A program made the translations under genes and the position numbers. A stretch of 64,000 bases of DNA, from the NCBI GenBank assembly GCA_002356515.1, contig AP017605.1, positions 558,001 through 622,000 of the forward strand. The letters are read 5' to 3'. Below the pieces are notes generated by a model. The model did no database searches. It saw only the letters and a program-made list of their open reading frames with translations, and was not told where the DNA came from. Source of the DNA: Mesorhizobium loti (lineage in GTDB: Bacteria; Pseudomonadota; Alphaproteobacteria; Rhizobiales; Rhizobiaceae). Within the stretch, counting starts at the first letter, position 1. Every line of letters starts with the position of its first letter. Positions 44,039 to 54,051 of the stretch are shown piece after piece.

Positions 44039-45646
44039 TTATGCGTCCTTGTTCTCGAGCGCCCTACGCATGCGCCTGATAACCGCTGCGCGGCCCCTCT
44101 CGTCGGCCGCGGCGCTCACCGCCTCATTAATGTCCAGGAGGAGTTTTGAGAGATCGTTGTGCCAGTCAAGACGGGCGATCTTTTCCGGTCTCAGACGGCG
44201 CGGCTCATTGAGTTCGACAGGCACACTGCCGCCCGGTGTCAATCGGAAGGCGTCATCCAGCCCTGGCATGAGAATCCTGTCGCCAGGGATCAACCCTCGG
44301 AGCCGTTGGCTGAGGCCGCCGAGCCCCTCTTCCTCCCCATGCGTCAGGAAGACCCCTTGCTGCACCGGACGTCTTGCTTCGACCCAGGCGACCAGCTCGC
44401 CCGCGTCGGCATGTCCGGAATACAGGTCGAACTGACTGATGCGTGCCTTGACCTCGACTTCCTCACCTTGGATGCGCACACGCCGCGCGCCATCAAGCAG
44501 GATCCTCCCAAGCGAGCCCTGGGCCTGATATCCGGCCATCATCACTGTCGCGTTCCGGCGCCAGAGATTGGCCTTCAGATGATGGCGGATACGCCCCGCA
44601 TCGCACATGCCGCTGGCGGCGATCACCACGAAGAATCCTGTCAGGCGATTGATCGCCTTGCTCTGCTCCACCGTCTCGGTGAAGCGCAGCTCTTTGGATT
44701 TGAGGGCCTCACGCAGCACGTTAGCCTGTTCGATCTCATCGGCATGCCGTTCGAAAATAGCGCTCGCGCGTGTCGCCAGCGGTGAGTCGACGAAGACCGG
44801 AGCTGTCGGCACCTCCCCCGCTTGCATGAGCAAATAAAGATCGACCAACAGTTCTTGCGTCCTCTCGACTGCGAAGGACGGAATGATGAGGGGGCCGCCG
44901 GCCTCGGCGGCGCCGCGCACGATATCACCGAGCTGGGATCGCCGCTGTTGGGGCGAAACGTCCGGCCGGTCGCGGTCGCCATAGGTCGATTCGCAGATCA
45001 GATAGTCAACGCCTGCCGGGCCCTCGGGATCGGTCTGAAGCAGCTTATGGCCTGGCCCAACGTCACCCGAGAGCATGATGCGCAACGGCGCATCATGCCG
45101 GTCGATCTCAAGCTCGACTGATGCCGAACCAAGCAGATGACCTGCATTCCAGAAGCGTGCGCGAAGGCCTTGAGCAACCTCGGTCCATTCGCCGTATTCC
45201 AGGGCTCGGAACAAGGCCATGCACGCGGCGGCATCCTTCTGAATGTAGATCGGCTCGACCGGTGGGCGCCCGCGCCGCGCATTGCGACGATTCAGCTGCT
45301 CGACCTCCATTTCCTGGATATGCGCCGCGTCGGGCAGCATGACCGAGCAGAGATCGATGGTGGCGCGGGTCGTGTGGATCGGGCCAGAAAAGCCCTGTTT
45401 GACCAGTTTCGGCAGAAGGCCGCTGTGATCGATATGCGCGTGCGTCAGAATGACGGCATCAATCGCTTCAGGTGGAAACGGGAATGCCCCATAGTTTAAT
45501 TCCCGCTCGGACTTCGACCCCTGGAACAGGCCACAGTCGATGAGGATACGCGAATACGGCGTCTCGATCTCATAACAAGAGCCGGTGACGCCATGGGCCG
45601 CGCCGTGGAAACGCAGGATAGGATCCGTGTCGCGAGCGCCGCTCAT
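44039..45646 (-). CDS. Beta-CASP metallo-beta-lactamase hydrolase with RNA-specificity domain
   Basis: 535 residues of the CPSF73/YsxH-like family. The metal site is AVILTHAHIDHSGLLPKLV; further ligands are NAGHLLGSASVEL and LSGDVG. The beta-CASP domain spans about 190-390 (IIPSFAVERTQELL, VFVDSPLATRAS, VVIAASGMCDAGRIRHHL). The Zn-dependent RNA-specificity segment is near FDLYSGHADAGELVAWVE and VFLTHGEEEG. The start at 45646 follows AGG at nine bases; the open frame upstream has no conserved part. Probably an RNA exo/endonuclease. It is flanked by pseudogene regions on the left and non-coding DNA on the right. Confidence 0.9.
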   Translation of the reverse strand: MSGARDTDPILRFHGAAHGVTGSCYEIETPYSRILIDCGLFQGSKSERELNYGAFPFPPEAIDAVILTHAHIDHSGLLPKLVKQGFSGPIHTTRATIDLCSVMLPDAAHIQEMEVEQLNRRNARRGRPPVEPIYIQKDAAACMALFRALEYGEWTEVAQGLRARFWNAGHLLGSASVELEIDRHDAPLRIMLSGDVGPGHKLLQTDPEGPAGVDYLICESTYGDRDRPDVSPQQRRSQLGDIVRGAAEAGGPLIIPSFAVERTQELLVDLYLLMQAGEVPTAPVFVDSPLATRASAIFERHADEIEQANVLREALKSKELRFTETVEQSKAINRLTGFFVVIAASGMCDAGRIRHHLKANLWRRNATVMMAGYQAQGSLGRILLDGARRVRIQGEEVEVKARISQFDLYSGHADAGELVAWVEARRPVQQGVFLTHGEEEGLGGLSQRLRGLIPGDRILMPGLDDAFRLTPGGSVPVELNEPRRLRPEKIARLDWHNDLSKLLLDINEAVSAAADERGRAAVIRRMRRALENKDA

Positions 45647-46034
45647 GTCCACTGCCTGATGCAACAACAGGACGATGCCGCAAACTTCATCTGATTTCGC
45701 CTCCGGTGCTGCTCCAGGTGACCGGCCGCCGGACCAACCATCGAACATCCCTAGCGGCAATGGAAGGTATCAGCTTTGATCCACAGCAAAGAGCCGAGGC
45801 ATAGCCATTGGCCATGGTGGCCGAGAGGCTCCAAACCGATAGCATTATGATTGGCAGGCGGCGGAACTGGCATTTCCAGTTCGCCAACTGGCCGCGCCTC
45901 GACCGCAGCGCCTAACTATTTCGGGGCGGAGCGCATCCGATCAGCCTGGACGCCTGGGACACGGGAACGCCATCGGGCGCAGCCCAGTCGGGCTCGTGCG
46001 CCCTCCCTCCTCAACGAATGCATTGGCGTGGTCT
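45647..46034. other. 388 bp without a supportable gene
   Basis: The interval between the metallo-hydrolase start and the ABC membrane-domain stop has short open frames in all directions but none with a ribosome site or recognisable protein. It may hold the metallo-hydrolase promoter and the position where an ABC ATPase domain would be expected for the neighbouring gene; no Walker or signature motif is visible. Confidence 0.5.
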
Positions 46035-47069
46035 TCAGTCGACCGAAGTCCTGTCCTTCGCCAGGGACACTTTTGGCTTTGGCGCCCCGTCTCCACCGAT
46101 CATTCCGATGCCCCGCACGATCAGCTCGTACTTCACGGCCGCAACCGAGAAATTCCGCGCCCAGTCGACCACGTCGTTCCACGGATCGACGACCTTTCCC
46201 GTCGCCGAGAGAAAGGTGATCACCGTCGCGATCTCGGCTTGTCCTCGAATGACGAGCAGGCTGCCAATGCCGAGAACAAGGATGCTGCCGAATGAATAGG
46301 TAAGATTCATCAGGAAGTTCAGCGAGAATTTGAGTTTGATGACGCCCATGTCCAGTGCGAAGACCTCGTCGAGGCGCTCGACATTGCGGCCGTTGCCGAT
46401 GAAAGGCACGGCAGCGAGCATGTCGTTGCCGAACTGCCGCAGCGTCTGCGTCCGGCGCGCGACGCGTCGGTTGATCGCGCGCTGCATCAACGGGACGAAG
46501 ACGAATTGCGGTGCCAGCACGGCGAGGCTCAGCAGCGCCATGCGACTTTCCAGCGCCGCGAGATAAGCGAAGACGCTGATCAGGAAGCCGGCCTCGACGA
46601 TGGGCTCGCTGATGCTCGACCCCACGAAGGCTCCGACATCGTCGGCCTCGGCGAAGATCATCGCCAGCCCCGTGCCGCTGTTCGGCTGGTCCTCAGGTAC
46701 GTCGTTTCGCGCGAGTCGCTCCTCGACGAGCACGCGCAGCGCCCGTGTGGCGGACTCTCCGAGCCAGGCTCGATACACGTTCATGACCAGCTTGCTGAGG
46801 CCGAAGGCGACGATCAGGGCGCACTGGGCCGCGATCAGGGTCAGGATCGTCGAGGCTGTTCCGCCCTTGACCGCGGCGTCGATGATCCGGCGCTGCGTTT
46901 CGATCGGCGCTGCATCCAACAGGAAGACGGCGACGGAAATAGCCGAGACGGCGAGTTGATGCCATCCGCTCACGGCGAAGATGAACCTCACGAAAGAGCA
47001 AGGCAGCGCCTCCCCCTCGACCAGATTCTGCGATTGCTGCGATTGGGTGGAAAAGAGCATGGCGTCCAA
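46035..47069 (-). CDS. ABC exporter transmembrane domain without an ATPase domain
   Basis: 344 residues. The layout is that of the ABC_membrane (type I exporter) half: hydrophobic segments at FIFAVSGWHQLAVSAISVAVFLLD, ILTLIAAQCALIVAFGLSKLVM, IVEAGFLISVFAYLAALESRMALLSLAVLAPQFVFVPL and LNFLMNLTYSFGSILVLGIGSLLVI. The exporter-like AWLGESATRALRVLVEERL and NRRVARRTQTLRQF are cytoplasmic. The protein ends with VSLAKDRTSVD where the nucleotide-binding domain should begin. It may pair with an ATPase in trans, or be a truncated gene; the coding frame itself is intact. Confidence 0.78.
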   Translation of the reverse strand: MDAMLFSTQSQQSQNLVEGEALPCSFVRFIFAVSGWHQLAVSAISVAVFLLDAAPIETQRRIIDAAVKGGTASTILTLIAAQCALIVAFGLSKLVMNVYRAWLGESATRALRVLVEERLARNDVPEDQPNSGTGLAMIFAEADDVGAFVGSSISEPIVEAGFLISVFAYLAALESRMALLSLAVLAPQFVFVPLMQRAINRRVARRTQTLRQFGNDMLAAVPFIGNGRNVERLDEVFALDMGVIKLKFSLNFLMNLTYSFGSILVLGIGSLLVIRGQAEIATVITFLSATGKVVDPWNDVVDWARNFSVAAVKYELIVRGIGMIGGDGAPKPKVSLAKDRTSVD

Positions 47070-47169
47070 CTAGCGCGCTGACGGCGCAGCATCCTTGATC
47101 TCGCGCAATCTCCCATACATCACCGTGTCCATCAGATATGCTCCACGGTATCGATTTCGCAATTTGCGC

Positions 47170-47310
47170 CAGGAGAACGGTCTTGATCTCCATGGGTGCG
47201 TGCCATTCAGAGGCCGCTGCAACCGTTCCCGAATGCGTAGCAAAACCGATCAATGCAACCTCGGAGCCATAGGCCTGCCGGCACAACTGGCCGATGTTGA
47301 CCTCGCCCCG
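47170..47310 (-). pseudogene. Remnant of an erythromycin-esterase-like gene
   Basis: On the minus strand this segment reads GEVNIGQLCRQAYGSEVALI and continues GFATHSGTVAAASEWHAPMEIK. This is the highly conserved core of the erythromycin esterase superfamily (NVGQL.R..YG..V.LIGF.TH.GTV.AAS.W..P...K). The preceding HNSHVGDA-type motif and the remainder of the enzyme are missing, and the frame continues into unrelated sequence on both sides. Confidence 0.65.
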
Positions 47311-47498
47311 CTCGGTATGCAGCCCCGTCAAGGAAGCGAATTGGTCGGGTTCGGCATTGACTATCGTCAATTCGTTCAGCCGGCACAGCGGCCAGCCACC
47401 GCATTGCACTTCGCCGCTGACGTCTGCTTTGGGCTACGACGCGGGCTCCATCAATGACAGCAATGCGGCGCATTGCAGACATTCCCGGGTCTGACCGT

Positions 47499-47727
47499 TT
47501 ACGCGCCGGTCCTATCATGCCTTTCAGAACGGAGAAGAGCCTGCAAATGTTCTGGCAGGTCGAGTTCGCCGCCCTCCTCGATCTCCAAAAAATAACGGGC
47601 GTTGGCCAGCCGATCGACTTTCCCGCAGGACAGGCACAGATGGCCAGTAGTGCCCTCTCCTCCTTTGGGCCGGCCTTGATGTTGTCGCAGCTGCGGTTGC
47701 CCTTTTCGTGGACGGCCCTTGCCGAGG
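47499..47727 (-). pseudogene. Possible gene fragment in the 47.07-47.95 kb gap
   Basis: The 883 bp between the ABC membrane gene and tRNA-Lys contains no intact gene. One minus-strand frame ending at 47499 reads GHLCLSCGKVDRLANARYFL then EIEEGGELDLPEHLQALLRSERHDRTGA. Its composition looks protein-like, with a C-x2-C pair, but there is an in-frame stop upstream and no start codon with a ribosome site. I do not recognise it. It may be the 3' end of another decayed gene. Confidence 0.3.
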
Positions 47728-47952
47728 TCGTTGGATGGCTACAGATCTCGGCTCGGCGGCTTCTGCCGAGAGCGTTTTTCTGCAACGGTCGAGCCGGCGA
47801 CTGCGCAGCCGGAATGGAAGAGTAAAGCGCGGCGACTGATCCCGCGCAAGCTTTCTGGCCCTCATTTTTGCGGACACCGAGCGGACACAGATTTGTGGGA
47901 TGAACGAAATTGCCACCTCACCTGCTGCATCTATTTGATTTTCGTGGTGTTT

Positions 47953-48028
47953 TGGTGAGCGCGATGGGATTCGAACCCATGACCTACTGATTAAAAGTCA
48001 GTTGCTCTACCGGCTGAGCTACGCGCTC
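47953..48028 (-). tRNA. tRNA-Lys (anticodon TTT)
   Basis: The 76-nt minus-strand gene has acceptor arms GAGCGCG/CGCGCTC with perfect pairing, a D arm GCTC...GAGC, anticodon stem ACTGA/TCAGT around CTTTTAA, a T arm ATGGG-TTCGAAT-CCCAT, discriminator A and an encoded CCA. The anticodon is at 47993-47995. Its 3' end faces the accessory region at 43.2-47.95 kb, the usual orientation for integration sites. Confidence 0.96.
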
Positions 48029-48264
48029 CCGCGGGCGCTAAAAGGCGGCCCTCGAAATTGCGCGGAACATAGGGAGAGTGCCTCGACCGGTCAACCGGAA
48101 AAAGCGCGTGCGCAGGCCATACTTCTCAAGCACCGCCACCATGCCTGCCTACCCGCGTCGGTTGCGAGCGGTGTGCTCCCGGCAAAGCAATATGGCACTG
48201 CCTCCCGTCGACACCTGTCACAGGCCGGAGAAATATTACAAATCAGCAACTTGAGATTTGGCGA

Positions 48265-48289
48265 GGAACCTTCCCCCACATCGCCCGTT
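48265..48289 (+). promoter_or_regulatory. EcfG-type general stress promoter of the BA14K gene
   Basis: GGAAC (48265-48269), 16 bases, CGTT (48286-48289): an exact match to the EcfG/RpoE2 consensus. The expected start of transcription is about 40 bases before the BA14K ATG. The rest of the 306 bp between tRNA-Lys and BA14K shows no gene. Confidence 0.72.
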
Positions 48290-48334
48290 GTCTCGCCACA
48301 AGGGACGTCAATCACCCTTTCGAAGGAGAAGATA

Positions 48335-48841
48335 ATGAACAAGATCGTATCGGGTATACTGGCGACCACTTTGTCAGTTTCGTTCGCTGCAGCGGCCATG
48401 CCGGCCAATGCTGCTCAGATGTTCGTGCCCCAGGCATCGGGGACTTCGTCAGATATCGTGAATGTCGGGGAGACTCGCTATGACCAGTGGCGTCATGGCA
48501 ATCGTCATTTCAATGGCAACCGCAATTTCGGCAACCGCAATTTCAACGGCAATCGTAGCTTTGCGCGAAACAATGACGGCGGTGGCTACTGGAACGGCCA
48601 TCGCGGCTATCGCGACTATCATCGCGGCTATCGTCGTCACGGCGACTATTGGTTCCCACTCGCGGCATTTGCGACTGGTGCGCTGATAACCGGTGCGATC
48701 ATCAACAACGAGAACAATCGCGTCTACGAAGGCAACTCGCACGTGCAGTGGTGCTATGACCACTACCGCAGCTACCGCTCTTCGGACAACACGTTCCAGC
48801 CGAACTACGGCCCGCGCCAGGAATGCCGTTCGCCCTACTGA
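48335..48841 (+). CDS. BA14K family protein
   Basis: 168 residues. The ATG follows GAAGGAGAA. A signal peptide ([21 protein letters not shown]) leads to an Asn/Arg/Gly-rich low-complexity region ([35 protein letters not shown]). Then comes a membrane-like segment ([20 protein letters not shown]) and the C-terminal family motif [19 protein letters not shown] ending [10 protein letters not shown]. Brucella BA14K is a surface, lectin-like immunoreactive protein. An EcfG promoter upstream suggests stress induction. Confidence 0.92.
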   Translation: MNKIVSGILATTLSVSFAAAAMPANAAQMFVPQASGTSSDIVNVGETRYDQWRHGNRHFNGNRNFGNRNFNGNRSFARNNDGGGYWNGHRGYRDYHRGYRRHGDYWFPLAAFATGALITGAIINNENNRVYEGNSHVQWCYDHYRSYRSSDNTFQPNYGPRQECRSPY

Positions 48842-48875
48842 TCCAAGGATGGGTACCAGTAGCAAGTGTGAGTAC

Positions 48876-48907
48876 AAGACCCGCGTCGGAAACGGCGCGG
48901 GTCTTTT
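48876..48907 (+). terminator. Intrinsic terminator after BA14K
   Basis: AAGACCCGCG at 48876-48885 pairs perfectly with CGCGGGTCTT at 48896-48905 across a ten-base loop and is followed by TT. It begins 35 bases after the stop codon. Confidence 0.8.
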
Positions 48908-48939
48908 GCGTGGGACTTTCAGCATCCCGATCAGCGGTG

Positions 48940-49416
48940 TCAGTTGGCCCAGTTTGCGCTTTTGAGGATCAGATAAAGACCGCCCCCTTCCCCGCGCGGC
49001 GAGCGGTAAGCCCCGAGTGAGTCGCAGATCCGCACCATCGCTGCCGTCAGTTCCCAGCCCAGTGCCTCCAGATCGTCTTTCGTGTCGGTCACATAGGCCT
49101 GCTGAAGTTCGGCGATATCGTTCTCCTCACCGAAGGAACGAACCCGTCTTGCGTCGCCGAGAAGTTCGCTGGGCAGGTTTGAATTTGACCAGGCCCAAAG
49201 CCAGTTGCCCGCTTTGGCGCTCGTCGAGCCTGCAATCTGAATCTCGGCGATGACCTTGACGGTACCATTGTCCGAAAACAGAAGCCTGCCAGTCGTCAGG
49301 TCGTAGTCATAGCGCGGCCAGTGACCGAGGCGGAACTCCTTCTCCAAACGAGCATTCTTGGCGGTTAGCAGTTCAAAAGCCTCGTCGCGCCAAGCAGGAT
49401 ACCAATCTGGCTGCAT
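48940..49416 (-). CDS. DUF6882 domain-containing protein
   Basis: 158 residues, soluble. PRYDYDLTTGRLLFSDNGTVKVIAEIQIAGS, then NWLWAWSNSNLPSELL, RVRSFGEENDI and GWELTAAMVRICDSLGAYRSP give the pattern of the DUF6882 family (W.WAW.N..., FG...D). Function unknown. The ATG at 49416 is preceded by GGTGGGGG; a GTG three codons upstream is possible. It lies 33 bp downstream of glpK on the same strand. Confidence 0.78.
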   Translation of the reverse strand: MQPDWYPAWRDEAFELLTAKNARLEKEFRLGHWPRYDYDLTTGRLLFSDNGTVKVIAEIQIAGSTSAKAGNWLWAWSNSNLPSELLGDARRVRSFGEENDIAELQQAYVTDTKDDLEALGWELTAAMVRICDSLGAYRSPRGEGGGLYLILKSANWAN

Positions 49417-49449
49417 GTCCCCCACCTTCAGCTCGTTCTATGGCGACCG

Positions 49450-50943
<1,494 letters not shown>

Positions 50944-50972
50944 TCCCGCGTCCTCCACCTGGATACAAAGAA

Positions 50973-51024
50973 GGGAGACGGCAACGCGCCGCCTCCCCCA
51001 ATTTCACACGGGCGCGAACGCCCG
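50973..51024 (-). terminator. Two hairpins between glpV and glpK
   Basis: CGGGCG-CGAA-CGCCCG (51009-51024) and GGGAGACGGC/GCCGCCTCCC (50973-50982 with 50988-50997, one mismatch). On the minus strand the second is followed by TTCTTTGTATCC. They could partly terminate the transport transcript or protect its 3' end, so that glpK is made at a lower level. Confidence 0.5.
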
Positions 51025-51035
51025 CATAGACAGTC

Positions 51036-52760
51036 TTACTTCTGCCAGCTCTTCACCAGTTCGTCGTAGTTGATGGTGATCGGCTTATCCTTCTCCTGCT
51101 CGAGCTTCAGCTGAGGCGCCAGATTGCCGCCCTTGACCGCGTCGGCGTTCCAGTAGGCAAGGTCATGCTCTTCGGCCATCTTCGGTCCGATGTCGCCCTG
51201 GACACCGGATTTCTCGATACGTGCCATGACTTTTTCCTGATCGGCGCAGAGCGAATCCATGGCTTCCTGCGGTGTCTTGGCACCCGAGGATGCGTCACCG
51301 ATGTTCTGCCACCAGAGCTGCGCCAGCTTCGGATAGTCCGGCACGTTGGTACCGGTCGGCGTCCACTGCACACGGGCCGGCGAGCGATAGAACTCGATCA
51401 GACCGCCGAGCTTCGGCGCACGTTCGGTGAAGCTCTTGTCGTGGATGGTGGAGTCGCGGATGAAGGTCAGGCCAACCTGGCTCTTCTTCACATCGACGGT
51501 CTTCGAGGTGACGAACTGGGCATAAAGCCAGGCCGCCTTGGCGCGGTCGGTCGGCGTCGACTTCATCAGAGTCCAGGAACCGACGTCCTGATAGCCGAGC
51601 TTCATGCCGTCCTTCCAGTAGGAGCCGTGCGGAGACGGCGCCATGCGCCATTTCGGCGTGCCGTCGTCGTTCATGACCGGCAGGCCGGGCTTGACCATGT
51701 CGGCGGTGAACGCGGTGTACCAGAAGATCTGCTGGGCAACATTGCCTTGCGACGGCACGGGGCCGGATTCGGAGAAGGTCATGCCCTGGGCTTCCGGCGG
51801 CGCATAGGCCTTCAGCCAATCAAGATACTTCTGGATGGCATAGACCGATGCCGGTCCATTGGTGTCGCCGCCGCGCGCGGTGCACGAGCCGACAGGCCGC
51901 GAATTCGCATCGACCTTGATGCCCCATTCGTCGACCGGCACACCGTTCGGCAGGCCCTTGTCGCCATTGCCGGCCATCGACAGCCAGGCGTCCGTGAACC
52001 GCCAGCCGAGCGACGGATCCTTCTTGCCGTAGTCCATGTGGCCATAGACCTTCTTGCCGTTGACGTCGCGGCCGGTGAAGAATTCAGCGATGTCCTCATA
52101 GGCCGACCAGTTGACCGGCACGCCGAGATCGTAACCGTACTTGGCCTTGAAGTCGGCCTTGTTCTTCTCATCGTTGAACCAGTCGTAACGGAACCAGTAG
52201 AGGTTGGCGAACTGCTGGTCGGGCAGCTGGTAGAGCTTCTTGTCCGGCGCGGTGGTGAACTTCGTGCCGATGAAGTCGTCGACGTCGAGCATCGGATCGG
52301 TAACGTCCTTGCCTTCGCCCGCCATCCAGTCGGTCAAATTGCGCACCTGCTGGTAACGCCAGTGCGTGCCGATCAGATCGGAATCGTTGACCCAGCCGTC
52401 ATAGATGTTCTGGCCGGTCTGCATCTGGGTCTGGATCTTCTCGACGACGTCGCCTTCCTGGATGACGTCATGCGTGACCTTGATGCCGGTGATGGCGGTA
52501 AAGGCTGGTGCCAGCACCTCTGACTCATACTTGTGGGTCGTCAGGGTTTCCGAGACCACCTTGATGTCCATGCCGGCGAAGGGCTTGGCCGCGTCGATAA
52601 ACCACTGCATTTGCTTTTCCTGGTCGGCACGGGAAAGCGTCGACACGCCGCCTATCTCTTTGTCCAGAAAGGCTTTTGCCTCATCCATCCCGGCATAGGC
52701 ATTGCCTACGCCGAGCAACAGGACAAGGGCAGTTGTTGATGTTAAAAATTGCCGTCGCAT
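51036..52760 (-). CDS. glpV: Glycerol ABC transporter substrate-binding protein GlpV
   Basis: 574 residues. The signal peptide is QFLTSTTALVLLLGVGNAYAG. The mature part begins MDEAKAFLDKEIGGVSTLS and has the extracellular solute-binding fold of the large carbohydrate type, with SETLTTHKYESEVLAPAFTAITGIKV near the N-terminus. The length, about 150 more than typical sugar-binding proteins, and the position between glpU and glpK match the glycerol system defined in Rhizobium leguminosarum. GGAGGAAACAC precedes the ATG. Confidence 0.92.
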   Translation of the reverse strand: MRRQFLTSTTALVLLLGVGNAYAGMDEAKAFLDKEIGGVSTLSRADQEKQMQWFIDAAKPFAGMDIKVVSETLTTHKYESEVLAPAFTAITGIKVTHDVIQEGDVVEKIQTQMQTGQNIYDGWVNDSDLIGTHWRYQQVRNLTDWMAGEGKDVTDPMLDVDDFIGTKFTTAPDKKLYQLPDQQFANLYWFRYDWFNDEKNKADFKAKYGYDLGVPVNWSAYEDIAEFFTGRDVNGKKVYGHMDYGKKDPSLGWRFTDAWLSMAGNGDKGLPNGVPVDEWGIKVDANSRPVGSCTARGGDTNGPASVYAIQKYLDWLKAYAPPEAQGMTFSESGPVPSQGNVAQQIFWYTAFTADMVKPGLPVMNDDGTPKWRMAPSPHGSYWKDGMKLGYQDVGSWTLMKSTPTDRAKAAWLYAQFVTSKTVDVKKSQVGLTFIRDSTIHDKSFTERAPKLGGLIEFYRSPARVQWTPTGTNVPDYPKLAQLWWQNIGDASSGAKTPQEAMDSLCADQEKVMARIEKSGVQGDIGPKMAEEHDLAYWNADAVKGGNLAPQLKLEQEKDKPITINYDELVKSWQK

Positions 52761-52796
52761 GTGTTTCCTCCACTGTTTCAGGTTTCAAGTGCGATC

Positions 52797-52826
52797 TGGA
52801 GCGGTGGCCGGCACGCTGCCGCTCCA
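52797..52826 (-). promoter_or_regulatory. Hairpin between glpU and glpV
   Basis: TGGAGCGG at 52797-52804 pairs perfectly with CCGCTCCA at 52819-52826 around a GC-rich 14-base loop. It starts 13 bases after the glpU stop and 36 bases before the glpV ATG. There is no T-tract. It may stabilise the 5' end of a processed glpV message, since binding proteins are needed in excess over membrane parts. Confidence 0.4.
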
Positions 52827-52839
52827 ACAGTTTCCCCCT

Positions 52840-53127
52840 CTATACGTAGCGGAACACGCCAATAGCGTAGACCACGGAGAGAGCGAGAGCCCACCACAGG
52901 TTGGATCCGACAAGACCCAGCCAAGCGAGATGGATAAAGGCGCTGCCGAGCAGCGATAGGAACAGGCGGTCGCCGCGCGTTGTCTCAAAGCGCAGCACGC
53001 CGACGCGCGGATTGCCGCCCGGCGAGGCGTATTCCCAGGCGCCCATGCCAACCAGCAGCAGGGCGATGACGCCAAAAAAAGCGGCCGTCGGCCAGGTCCA
53101 TGCCATCCAGGAGAAGTCGAAGTTCAT
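52840..53127 (-). CDS. glpU: Small membrane protein GlpU (DUF2160)
   Basis: 95 residues with three hydrophobic segments (WPTAAFFGVIALLLVGMGAWEYA; DRLFLSLLGSAFIHLAWLGLV; LWWALALSVVYAIGVFRYV) separated by SPGGNPRVGVLRFETTRGDR, the DUF2160 pattern. It is a constant but uncharacterised member of rhizobial glp transport operons. The ATG at 53127 is preferred because GGGAGGG lies seven bases upstream; an ATG two codons earlier touches that site. Confidence 0.88.
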   Translation of the reverse strand: MNFDFSWMAWTWPTAAFFGVIALLLVGMGAWEYASPGGNPRVGVLRFETTRGDRLFLSLLGSAFIHLAWLGLVGSNLWWALALSVVYAIGVFRYV

Positions 53128-53129
53128 GA

Positions 53130-54050
53130 TCATACCCTCCCTAGGGCGAAGCCCTTGGCGATGTAGTTGCGCACGAACCAGATGACGAGCGCGCCGGGGA
53201 TCAGCGTCAAGACGCCGGCAGCGGCGAGAAGTCCCCAATCCATGCCCGACGCCGAAACCGTTCGGGTCATCGTCGCCGCGATCGGCTTGGCGTCGGTGGT
53301 GGTCAGCGTGCGGGCGATCAGCAGCTCGACCCAGGAGAACATGAAGCAGAAGAAGCAGGCGACGCCGATGCCGCTAGCGATCAGCGGCATGAAGATCTTT
53401 ACGAAGAAGCGCGGGAAGGAATAGCCGTCAATGTAGGCGGTCTCGTCGATTTCCTTCGGCACGCCCGACATGAAGCCCTCGAGAATCCACACCGCCAGCG
53501 GAACGTTGAACAGGCAATGCGCCAGCGCCACCGCTATGTGCGTGTCGATCAACCCGAAGGCCGAGTAGAGTTGGAAGAACGGCAGCGCGAACACCGCCGG
53601 CGGCGCCATGCGGTTGGTCAAAAGCCAGAAGAACAGATGCTTGTCGCCTAGGAAGCGGTAGCGCGAGAAGGCGTAAGCCGCCGGCAGCGCCACCGACACC
53701 GAAATCACCATGTTCATGACGACATAGGTGATCGAATTGATGTAGCCGGAGTACCAGACCTTCTCGGTAAAGATCGTATAGTAGTTGGCCAGCGTCGGCG
53801 CATGCGGATAGAGCGTCAGCGAGTTGACGATCTCCGCATTGGTCTTGAAGCTCATGTTGATGAGCCAGTAGATCGGCAGCAGAAGGACAATGATGTAGAG
53901 CGTCGGCACGATCCACCACCAGCGCGATTCCTCGCCACGTCGGCGCATGCGCCTGTCGAGTTCGCTCTGCGACAGCGAACTGGCCAGGCCTTCCGCTGCG
54001 GAGGTCCCGTTCATCGCATTGCGCTCGGTTCGTTCATTGGCGCCAGCCAT
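53130..54050 (-). CDS. glpQ: Glycerol ABC transporter permease GlpQ
   Basis: 306 residues with six membrane segments, MalG-like. The EAA loop contacting the ATPases is EIDETAYIDGYSFPRFFVKIFMPLI near residue 210. RWWWIVPTLYIIVLLLPIYWLINMSFK is the first segment. It pairs with GlpP to form the channel. The start overlaps the region just after the glpP stop (2 bp apart). Name follows the Rhizobium leguminosarum operon, and is unrelated to the E. coli GlpQ phosphodiesterase. Confidence 0.93.
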   Translation of the reverse strand: MAGANERTERNAMNGTSAAEGLASSLSQSELDRRMRRRGEESRWWWIVPTLYIIVLLLPIYWLINMSFKTNAEIVNSLTLYPHAPTLANYYTIFTEKVWYSGYINSITYVVMNMVISVSVALPAAYAFSRYRFLGDKHLFFWLLTNRMAPPAVFALPFFQLYSAFGLIDTHIAVALAHCLFNVPLAVWILEGFMSGVPKEIDETAYIDGYSFPRFFVKIFMPLIASGIGVACFFCFMFSWVELLIARTLTTTDAKPIAATMTRTVSASGMDWGLLAAAGVLTLIPGALVIWFVRNYIAKGFALGRV

Positions 54051-54051
54051 C

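Noticed and set aside
47170..47310. Macrolide resistance by erythromycin esterase
   Set aside because: Only a conserved core fragment of about 45 residues remains, without the catalytic N-terminal part.
43185..48028. Active integrative element at tRNA-Lys
   Set aside because: No integrase, excisionase or direct repeat of the tRNA end was found in the window.
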